From Heloderma charlesbogerti (lineage: Eukaryota; Chordata; Lepidosauria; Squamata; Helodermatidae), in contig JANEZZ010000309.1 in assembly GCA_026122225.1 (NCBI GenBank), positions 1 through 64,000 on the forward strand: a stretch of DNA of 64,000 nucleotides, read 5' to 3'. This document shows positions 23,601 to 34,800 of this stretch, piece after piece. The notes below the pieces were generated by a model. It made no database searches, was not told where the DNA came from, and saw nothing but the letters and a program-made list of their open reading frames with translations. Made by a program: the position numbers and the translations under genes. The first letter of the stretch is position 1, and each line of letters opens with the position of its first letter.

Positions 23601-26600
23601 TACTGGTTCCTAAAGCAACCAGGAATGAGTTGAAATCTGGCCCACTGACCTATCCCATTGTGGAATGTTCCTGAGGTTACTTTAGAAAGTGGTAGCTTCC
23701 TGTTGCACTCATGGGCGGCCATGGTGCAGATACTACCTGTATTCTCCAAGATCAATACAGCAGCAACACTTTATACCAAACTGCTTTTCATCAACTCACT
23801 ATAACTTGGTGAAGTGTTCCAGGCAAGAGACTGCTAGCATAAACTCTGTAGCTGCCTAGTTGGTGGGACTAGGGATGCACGAAAGCCACTTACCTGGTCT
23901 CGCAGCTTGCTTCGCGGTGGGGGGAAGGCACTTCGCTGCTCCCCCCGAAGTTCAGGCCAGGGGGGGAGGCTTCCCTCCTCGCCCGGCCGAAATTCAGGCC
24001 AGGGGGGAGGCTTCCCGCCTCGTCCGGCCAAAATTCAGGCCGGGGAGGAGGCACCTTGCCTCACCCAGCCACGAAATAAAAAGTAAAAAAAAACAACACG
24101 CCCCTGTGATTGGCTACGTGACAATTAACGTAGCCTATCACAGCTAGATCTGCAAAGTCAGCTGTGATAGGCTACGTTAATCGTCACGTAGCCTATCACA
24201 GGTGACTTTAAAAAAAAAAGTGCGTACGCAAATGGCGGCCCCCATAGGGAGCTGCCATTCGCGTTCCTTATTTGGTCGCTGTAGTCTACGTAAATCTTTA
24301 CATAGACTACGGCGAAAATAAGGGCAACGCAAATAGCATTGCCCTTATTTTCGCCGTAGTCTACGTAAATCTTTACATAGACTACAGCAACCAAATAAGG
24401 AACGCGAATGGCGGCTCCCTATGGGGGCCGCCATTAGCCATACGTGCTTTTTTTTTTTTAAAGTCACCCGTGATAGGCTACGTAAATCGTCATGTAGCCT
24501 ATCACGGCTGACTTTGCAAATCTAGCCGTGATAGGCTACGTTAATCGTCACGTAGCCTATCACAGGGGCGTTTTGTTTTTTTTTACTTTTATTGGAATGG
24601 CGGCGGCGGCAGCCAGTCAAAAGACTGGCTGCTGCCTCTGCCCCTGTCGAAGACCTGCCGAACCGCCGCCGGGAGGGACATTCGGGAAAGGTAAGTCCCA
24701 TCCTGGGGGGGTGCGGGGTGCAGGGGTGGGTGCGGAGAATTTCTCCCCGAAACTACTTCGGGGGGTCGAATACGTTGGCACTCGGCCCCCCGAAGTTTCA
24801 GGGAGAAATTCTCCCCCATCCCTAGGTGGGACACTGAATAGGGAGCAGTGTATGAAGATCCAAGCCCTCCATGTCTCTCTCTGATATCTTTTCTCCTTTC
24901 ATGCTACCTGAAATGAGAGGTAGCAAAACAAGACGGAGGGCTTCTTCACATGGAGCTTTTACCCTGCTACTGAGATTGCTCACTCAGTCACAGAAGTTTG
25001 CGGATCCTTTAGATGACGTTGTTAACCTCCAGGGCGTCTCCTGCACTAAATAACTTTTATTTTTAAATATATTGGAGATAACGAGGTATCAAATTACCCT
25101 GCTTGTGTTCTGCTTGAGTTCCCTCCAAGAAAAAAGAAAAGCCGCAAGAGGAGGAGCTAGATCAATGAAACATATGGAAGACTCCGATAAAGGGGAGAAG
25201 CATGAGGAAAGAGGAGGGGGAAAAGGAAGTATATGTAAAGGAAGTACATGTAAAGGGAGTCTGTTGTGATCCTGTATTTAAAACGGAAGCAGAAAGCCCC
25301 ATTTTAAATGTGGGATTTTAGGCTGGTTTAGAGATGCTCTGAACCAGCACTGAAAGGGATTCTCTTCCTGGGTAGAGTCTACATTGGAGCCCCTTTAGTT
25401 TCTGAGGCACTGCCATGCCAGAATTTTTTTCATCTGCAATTACTACTTTGTGCTCACATGTTAATACAGCACAGTATTCACCTTGTATATAATGTGATGA
25501 AGCACCACATACCAATGCATTGTGTTCTAATGGTGGGAGAAGTAGGAGAATTTTGAAAGGTCACATGTACTTATCATTTTTGTTTATACAAAACATGTAT
25601 ATGGGTTATCTAGACCCATTTCAGTCGGGCTTCAGGCCTGGGCATGGGACAGAAATGGCCTTGGTCGCCTTGGTAGATGATATGAGGAGGGCTCTAGATA
25701 GGGGTGAATGCTCCTTCCTTGTTGTCCTCGACTTCTCAGCGGCTTTCGATACCGTTGACCACGGTATCCTCCTGGACCACCTGGAGGGGTTGGGCATTGG
25801 GGACACCGTATTGCGGTGGTTCCGGTCCTTCCTCTCTGGCAGGTACCAGAGGGTAGCACTGGGAGAGCACTTCGGACCCGTGGCCACTTACTTGTGGGGT
25901 GCCACAGGGTTCCATCCTCTCCCCGATGCTATTTAACATTTATGTGAAGCCGCTGGGGGCTATCATCAGGAGGTTTGGGGTGCAGTGTCATCAATATGCG
26001 GATGACACGCAGCTCTACCTCTCGTTTAAATCTTCACCAAGGTTGGCCGCAGAATCCCTGTCCAAATGTCTGGAGACAGTGAGTGGCTGGATGGGGAGGA
26101 ATAGGCTGAAGCTGAACCCTGACAAGACCGAGGTACTTTTGGTGGGAGACAAGAGGAGGCTGGGGGATGCTGACCTGGTGTTGAATGGGGTACGGCTACC
26201 CTTGAAAGACCAGGTCCGCAGCCTGGGGGTCATTTTGGACTCCCAGCTGTCCATGGAGGCTCAGGTGTCAGCTGTGAGCCGGACAGCGCTGTATCAACTC
26301 CATCTGATAAGGCGGCTGCGCCCCTTCCTTCCCGACCATCTGCTCCCATCGGTAGTACATGCCCTGGTCTCCTCTCGTTTAGACTACTGTAATGTGCTCT
26401 ACGTGGGGTTACCCTTGAAGATGGTTCGGAAACTGCAGCTGGTACAGAACGCGGCGGCTCGCCGGATTAAAGGCAGCCGCCAGCGAGATCACATCACTCC
26501 AGTGCTGAAGGAGTTGCACTGGTTACCAGTTGTTTTCTGGGCCAAATTCAAGGTTTTGACCTTTAAAACCCTATATGGTTCCGGCCCAGCCTATCTTAAG

Positions 26601-29600
26601 GAGTGCCTCCAGCAGCACCAGACAGGCCGCTTAACAAGATCAGCCTCGGATGGCCTTCTCTCTGTCCCATCAGCCAGGACAGCTAGACTGGTGGGGACGA
26701 GGGAGAGGGCCTTTTCTGTGGTGGCCCCCACTCTGTGGAACTCCCTCCCTAGGGAACTCCGTCACGCCCCCTCTTTAATGAGCTTCCGTCGTGCATTAAA
26801 AACGTTGTTGTTCAGGCAGGCATTTGGGGTGGGTTAGGGTATTTTAGAAAATGTTTTTATTGTAGAATTTTATTGTTTTAAACCGTTTTTATTGTATGTT
26901 GTACATCGCCCGGAGTGGCTGGGTGACCAGCCAGATGGGCGATTAATAAATTTAATAATAAATAAATAAAAATTATACCACAAGTATGAAATGGGAGGTC
27001 ATTCTGGTTCAAGTTATTTTTAAAAAAAATTCTGGTAAATGCACGTGCACCTGCGCAGTTGTGCAGGAATGCAAGTTTTAAAGTAAAAAGTCTGTGTGGC
27101 TATTGACATCTGTGCAAGCATGAATTGAAAAATAGCCCCACCCTAAAAGTGGCTGACCAACTACCCTGGTCACTGAAGGACAGGAAATGAAGGACAAGCA
27201 TGGATATCCTGCCTGCAAATCCCTTTCCCCCACCTGTGGTCAAAGGATTAGGTGGAGAAATATGTTGCAAGCCAGGTTCTAAAGCTCTGAAGCCACTCCC
27301 ACTAGTAAGAGTTATAGCTAGGATGGAACATAAATAACTCAGTACTGCATGGAAACAGCAATCACCAAAAAAGACATACAAGCGATCTGTAAAAAACCAG
27401 AATACTGAAGAAATAATAGCATAATGACAATAGTTTAGGAAGCACATCAAGTTGTTACGGTACCAAGATAAAATGCTAGTGTAGAGTAACCCCTCCTAGA
27501 ATGGCACGGCCTGACTTAATCACTAGCACCTTCCTGCTACAACAAGCAAGTAGGCAGGCAAGTTGAGACCTAGGTATGCTAGTGAGAGGAAGACTGGAGA
27601 GAAGGGAGACAGAGAGGCCAGAGTACACCAGTAAAGGGAGGATCATGTCCATCACTGTTGTAATCTAGTGTGCCTTCCCTTCAACCTTTACCCTTATTCT
27701 ACATTTTCCTATATAGAAGTGCCACAATTTTTCTGTTGTGGCACCCCGGCTGTGGAATGAGCTCCCTAGTGAGATTTACCCAGCACCTACATTGTATTCC
27801 TTCCAGCGTCAGGTGAAGACCTTTTTATTTTCCCAGGCATTTTAGCTTTCTAGACTTTTAGCTTTGCTGTTTTAAATCTGTATTTTAAATCTCTGCATTG
27901 CTGCTAGGTTTTATTCTGACTGTATCGTTATACTGTGGTTTTAATGTTTTATATATTTTATATTGTTTTATCGTGTGCTCTTTGGTTTTAATTTTTGTGA
28001 ACTGCCCAGAGAGCTTCGACTATTGGGCAATATAGAAATGAAATAAATAAATAAGTGTAGCTACTTGTGTTTAGCTTGTTTCTTCTCATCTTACACCCCC
28101 ACCCATCCATAGACATGACAAATATAGAGTCTTACCAGCATTGACAAGTTGAACAGCACATTCTCCAGGTGGTACACCATGCATGTCTCCTTCTGGACCA
28201 ATGCACAGAGTAACTGCAACTGGCATCCCAGATTCCTTTAAGGTTTCAACTGCCCACACAGCTTCTTCAACATGTTCAAAATACTAAAACATGAAATTAA
28301 AAAAGAGGTAGAAAGGAGGTTCAGGGATATTGGACTGCTTTGGTGGCCACATGTGATGAATGTAAATGAAAAATAGCCAATTTTTATATTAAGCCTTTAA
28401 ATATTCAAAACATTCCAGTCAAAAATTTTGCATTTGTCAAGACTACTTTTAGTGAAATAGTAGATTACTTTGAAACACATGGTAAGTCACAATATATGTT
28501 TAAATGTGGATTGGTGTCAATTATTTATAATAAGTAAGAGCAGTTGTTGAATATAGTGGGCTCTAACCACAAAATGAAGATAGTGGACTCATAGAATCAT
28601 AGGGTTGGAAGGGGCATATACCACCATCAAGTCCAACCCCCTGCTCAGGGCAGGAAGCCTGATTCCCAGAATAGAAGTCTGCTTATGCAACTTTTCCACT
28701 ACTCCTCCCCACTGCAGCCCCACTGAACCCCCAAAAGCATGTCCAACATCTACCCAATTTTCAGAGAATATCTTCTCCCACTGCAGACCACAAACCACAT
28801 TCCAAACCTTTTCTAACAATTCCTTGACTATCAGGCCATGCTTTTAAGGACAGGGTACAGGGGACTCTAAAGTCCTGTTGTGTGAGCAGCCTTCCATTAA
28901 CACAAAATCTGGATATAACTCTATGACTTTAAACCTTTGTGCATGAACTAACACAGCAGAATGCATGCTCTGGACCAGCCTTCCCCAACCTCTAATCCTC
29001 TAGATGTTTTGGACTAGAACTACATTAGCCATCAGCTCCAGACAGCATGGCCAATGTTCAGGAATGCTGGGAGTTGTAGTCCAAAACATCAGGAAGTCAC
29101 CACGTTGGGGAAGGTTGCTCTATACATTCTAGATTTTATGACAAGTAGATTGCTTTACAACCCCCGCCCCAGAAAACAGTAACAGATTTTGATGCCCTAA
29201 AATAGAGACACTTCAGTTATGAAGCAACATTAGAAAGCCTAATTGCCCTTATTGGCAACATTTATTGCTTTTTTAATTGTTTCAATTACCTCTGCAATTA
29301 AGAAGTCCACATTGTTCTTGGTAAAAACTTCTAGCTGCTTTCGAAAGATTGCTTTAACTTCAGTTTCACTCTTGCCACTTAAGTATGATGGTGTTTGACT
29401 GATGCCTCCAGCCACCAAAGCATCTCCTTCTTGGGCCACTTCTTTTGCAATGTCACAAGCAGCTTCATTTACTTTGTGGCCCTAACAGTATGAAAACACT
29501 ATTAGTGCTGACTTACAGCATATGCATAATTTCACTTCTATCATAGGAAAAATGAATAAAAGTGACATGTTATTCAACTAAGATCTTTCACGCTTTATCA

Positions 29601-31816
29601 ATCAGCATATTACAATTTGAGAAAGAAAGTGGTGATTGTCAATAAAGGGTTTCACTGAGAATGCTTCCTGGTGATGTGTGTAAACCAAGCAATACTTTGT
29701 GATGGATTTCATTTTCTGCAGCCTAAGGATGTGGACAGAGTGCTTGGAGAAGTGCAACCTACCACCTTCATGTCTGACCTTTGTCCATCATGGCTAATAA
29801 CATCTGACCAAGGGGAAATGACCAGATGGGGCTCTAGGTAAAGCCTTAGTGAGACTATTCCTGAAAAAAAAATATCCCTGGAACAAGATGATATATCTAA
29901 GTATTGACTAGTCATTAATATCCCATTTGGGGGCAAGGTGCTTGAGCACATGGTCACAGTCTTGCTCCAGATATTCCTGGAACTGACTAACTGGATCCAT
30001 TTTAGTCTGTTGTCTGTCATGAAGTCAGAAACTGCCTTAGTCTCCCTGGCTGATAACCTATGCCAGGAGACAGGTAGGGGAGTCAATCCTGTTAATTCTC
30101 CTAACTTCTCAGCAGGTTTCAATACCATTGACCATGGTATCCTTTTAGAATACCTGCCTGGATTGGGAATTGGATGCATTGCATTGCTGTGTTATTCCCA
30201 ACATGCAAGAACATTTCAGAAATGGTGTTGCTACATCTGATATCCGGTTGGAGCCATGGCGTCCTGCAGTGACTTGCAGAGCTGGGCAGGTTGCTTATCT
30301 CAAACAGCTGTGAAAAGGTTGCAAAACCTTTTTAACTTCCCCTGGAATTAAAAGGGGAAGCTTACAGTACCATCCAGATGAAATCTTGGAAGAACAGCTG
30401 CTTCTGTGGAGAAACAGAGGGGCTGAAATCTAAGATTAGATGCCAGAGTGTCATCTACTGAACACTATTTGAAACTCCTAAGTAATTGGGAGACATAAGG
30501 ACAAATGGCTCCAAAATAGTATTTCTGAATTTAAACTACCAGCAATATCTGAGGACTTGTAATTAAATCTGCATAAATGTTTGGGTTTTTTTTGTTTCTG
30601 CAATTATACTTGCTTGTTGTGCTTTTGAAAGTGGAGGATGGCAGTACCAAAGGAAAAAAAAAGAAAGGCTTGAGAATGCCACTCCCCCCCCCGCAATTGC
30701 TCCCTGACAAAGGTTTCTAGAAATGCCGGAGATGAAGAGGAGTTGCTTGCTTTGATAAAAACTATGTCTTCTCAGCTACCAGAGCAGTCAAAGAAACTTG
30801 AAACAATTCAGGACTCAATTATTGCCCTTCAGGGGGCTGTGGATATAATTAATATCTCTTTTCAAAAGATGGAATCGAAGGTTAATGCTCTCGAAGATCA
30901 GGTTACTGCTCATGCAACGGCCATGGAAGTGTCTCATAATATTTTGTCTGCTCGAATTTCTCAACTGGAGGCCTTCACACATAGAGCGAATCTACATATC
31001 GTTGGTATTAAAGACATGGCTACTGATATAGGTTTGGCTAAATTTATGGATAAACTTCTGCATGAGCTATTTGCTTTACCATTTGATTTTTTACTTGATA
31101 TTGAGCATGCATATCATGTTCCTGGTTCAATATACACAAATTATGGACTAATCTTTGTAATATTTATACTCTTCAAATCTTAATTTTTAATTAATTAGTG
31201 GCACTAAAGGGACTTTTGGGACTGTTATTGTTCAATTTTCACGAGCCTCTACAAAAAATTATCTTATGCGTCTGGCAAGAGAATGAGGTGAGCTTTGGTG
31301 GGGACCAGCAAATGACAAGATTATGCTCTTTCCTGATTATACTAAAGAAATCGCTGACAGAAGAAGGCAATTCACCAAGGCGAGAAATTTGGCAAAGCAA
31401 ATTAACATGCAATATCGTATTAAATATCTGGCTACATTTTGCATTCTTTTTGAAGGCCAGATGAAAAGATTTTTGGATCCTGATGCTGCAGAATCATTTT
31501 TAATTGGTATTAAAATTAAAACAAGGGAACCAACTCTCTCAGCCTCCGGAGTTGGAATTTAGCTACCTTTACTGTTCTTTTGAAGTGCTGTTTGGGCTAC
31601 AGCTGATAAAATGTCTAGGCAGTATACCAAAGTAAATGTTTGCATATTTCTGTTTTCTTTCTCTCTTTTTTGTGTCATATTGTAATAAAATGCCTATTTG
31701 TGTATGTGTGTATACACATACAAATATATTTTTAGATATATTACTTAAAATATACAAATGATTTGCTTTTGTTTTTTGTTTTTTATCCTTTTCTTAAACT
31801 TCCCCCCCCTCTTTTT

Positions 31817-31848
<32 letters not shown>

Positions 31849-34800
31849 GGGATTATTATTATTACTACTACTACTACTACTATTTCTTGTTGGCTAAACC
31901 TTTAATGTTTATTAATATGCGTTAAATGAATGGTAATATATGGCCAATGGAAATGGATGGTTTGCTCCCATTCCTTTGCTATAAGACTGAGGTTATGATA
32001 CTGAAAGATAAGATTTACCATTTCTGGTGTAGCGGACTGAAGATTTAATAATACTTGTAATGTTTGGAAGAATGCTGTATAGGTATAATCTGCAATTGGA
32101 TTTATATTTGGATACTTGGTTTGTTCTTATTGAAGTTTAATATAATCCTTTTCTTCTTCTTCTTCTCCTCCTTCTTTTGCTATCCTCCCCTCCCCCCCCC
32201 CTCAGAATACTGTAATGTTGGAAACTGAAGATTCTGATTATGTTGTTGGTAGTGTTTATTTCATTTATAAAAATAACATAAAAACAGATTTTAAAAAATG
32301 GTGTTGCTACATCCCATGACATATATATTTTGGGATATGACAGAGGTCTCTTGTCTCCTATGTTATTTCATCTATAGGAAACTGGTGGGAAGACATTCAG
32401 AGATTTGGTATGAGCCATGCTGGATCAGACCAAGGGTTCATCTACCTTCACACAATGGCCAACCAGCTGCCTTTGGGAAACCCACAAGTAAGACATGAGT
32501 GCAACAGCACTCTCCTGCTCATGTTCCCCAGCAACTGGTGTTCATAGGCATACTACCCCTGATACTGGAGGTAGCATATAGCTATCAGGATTAGTAGCCA
32601 TAGATAGCCTTCTCCTCCACAAATTTGTCTAACCCCCTTTTAAAGCCATCCACTACATCTTGTGGCGGCAAATTCCATAGTTTAACTATGTGCTGTGTGA
32701 AGAAGTACTTCCTCTTATCTGTCCTGAATCTCGCACCAATCAGTTTCATGGGATGACCCCAGATTCTAGTATATGAGGGAGAAAAAATTTCCCTACCCAC
32801 TTTCTCCACACCATGCATACTTTTATAACCTCTACCATGTCTCCCATTTCTCACCATTTTTCTAAGCTAAACAGACCCAGACATTGTAACCTTTCCTCAT
32901 AGTGAAGTTGCTTTAGCCCTTTGATAATTGTAGTTGCCTTTTTCTGAACTTTTTGAAACTCTACAATATCCTTTTTAAGGCGTGGTAACCAGAACTGTAC
33001 ACAGTATTTAAAGTGGGGTCACACAACAGATTGGTAACAGTGCATTTTTAATGACGACAGGATATATCTAACCTTTAGATCTAACAGTAATATTGTTACG
33101 TTATGTTAAAAATGTAGTATCATTGGAGGATATAGAAATGATGTGTTGTTTATTAACAGCTGCACAATTAGCTAGAACCTCTAAATGGGAGAAAAAAACA
33201 CCTCCCCCTCTTTGGAGGATTGGTTGAATCTTGCATGGGATACAGTGAATGTAATTATGTTTACAAATACATTTGGATCAAGAGAAAGAAGAGAACAGCA
33301 GAACCCTTTTATGGGGAAAAGGAGTTTGTATTGGAATGATAGAGTTCAAGACGTAGTACAGCCATATGTTCTAATGGGTAAATCATGAGAAAATACTGCT
33401 TTTTTCAAGGTTTTCTGTTCCTATTAGATTTGAAGAGTATAAATATTATGAAGATTAGTCCATAATTTGTGTATCTTGTTTAAAAATGTAGTGGGTTTGG
33501 ATTACTTTTTTATGTCTATTTGGTTAAAATATATAATAACTGGTGGTGGTGGTGGTGATTTAATAACATTTTCAGTCTGAAAGGTAACCAGTCCACAGTG
33601 GTGCTTACTCCTGGGAAAATCATCACAGGAGAGAGGTGCATTGGCTTATGAGAAATGCTTTTGGATGGAGGGGAAAAGAGGGAACCAGCATGGCTGGTTT
33701 CACCCCATGGGAGCATGGATATGGCAGTGAGAAGCAGTATTGTGACTTCCCCTCCTTCTCTCCCCCATCCCATCCTCCTCATTTTATTTTTGTTTTTTCC
33801 AGGAGGAGGTGTGAATTACCCTGCATTTTATTTGTAAATCTCCATTTCTACGCACCATCAAAGGTGTACATGCAGGCGGTGGAGTAAAAAAAGAAAAAAG
33901 CTGAAATGTCCATTTCCCCCGCAACTGAGAAAGCTTGTGTCATGTGCTTGCGCTAGAAACACAAACATGACATTTCCAACTCCGCCTGCTTTTCTCGCAA
34001 TTGCATTTGTGTGTAGCAATTAATCGTGTTATCAACATGATGGATACTATGCTATATTCATTAGCGTTTGCCCCAACGGTAATGGAAGTGTTTTGCGGAA
34101 CTACTATCGCAGTAGTAGACATGAAAGAGGCATTAGTGTAGATCTCCCCCAGCTTTCTTCTTTCATCTGAGTCCATGGGTTTGAGATATCGCTGTTTTTT
34201 GGACTGTAATCCAGCCAACATTCCCATTATGTTATTTCAGTTTTCTAAATATTGGTACATTTCATTTCCATTTGAATCTTTATGCCTACATCTTTGAATA
34301 AATGAGTTAGGGTTTACAAAGATGAACCATGTTTCTGTGTTGAAATCATAACTCTGCCTACTTGTCAAAATTATTAATAAAAAGTGGTTGAAATTACTCA
34401 CAGATATTTTATCAGCTACGTAGTTTCCTCTGTTCTCTAATTTGTCATCACTGGCATAAAAGCTGAATGTCTGTAAAACATTTGCTCCAGCCCTGAGGAA
34501 TTCTCGATGCAGCTGACGAACTGCAAAATGTTTAAACAAAATGAAGAGGCAAATGTAATGTTAGTATTGTTGCTAGTACTATGGCAGCAACTCCTTTTAC
34601 ATTGCATTTCCTTACTATGTCTCATTTTATGCCCTAAGGATCATGATTTACTATGTTTTTAATTGGGTCTAATGTTGTACTGTTAAAAAGGAAACACTCC
34701 AACTGATTTCTTAACAAAGGCTATGTATATTTTAGCAGTTAGAAATCCTGCTCATTATAGGTGGTACATGATAAATGCAAAAGGCATCCAAAACTATTAA

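Larger units (their letters stand above)
30238..32295 (+). mobile_element. L1-type LINE with ORF1 but no reverse transcriptase (HAL1-like)
   Basis: About 2058 bp, flanked by a perfect 18-bp duplication AAATGGTGTTGCTACATC (30220-30237 and 32296-32313). It holds a 5' region, an L1-type ORF1 (to 31562) and a long A/T-rich 3' part with a (TCA)n/(TAC)n microsatellite at 31818-31880. No RT or endonuclease frame is present; a faint ORF2-like end may exist near 32012. The layout resembles mammalian HAL1 elements. It could also be an internally deleted L1. Confidence 0.85.
29715..32405 (+). mobile_element. L2-like LINE split by an L1 insertion (29715-30237 and 32314-32405)
   Basis: The left piece reads [30 protein letters not shown] and [17 protein letters not shown], an L2 RT start. 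After the L1 it resumes with [17 protein letters not shown], the next RT motif (normally [11 protein letters not shown]). This confirms that the ~2-kb block between is a later insertion. Degenerate; in BHMT intron 3. Confidence 0.8.

Noticed and set aside
24105..24564. Regular hairpin repeats as a CRISPR-like array
   Set aside because: Vertebrate DNA; the units are palindromes in mirror order without unique equal-length spacers, inside a transposable element.
30743..31183. Coiled-coil ORF as a host gene
   Set aside because: Order of coiled coil, [11 protein letters not shown] and RRRQFTKAR segments is that of L1 ORF1, and an 18-bp duplication frames the whole block.
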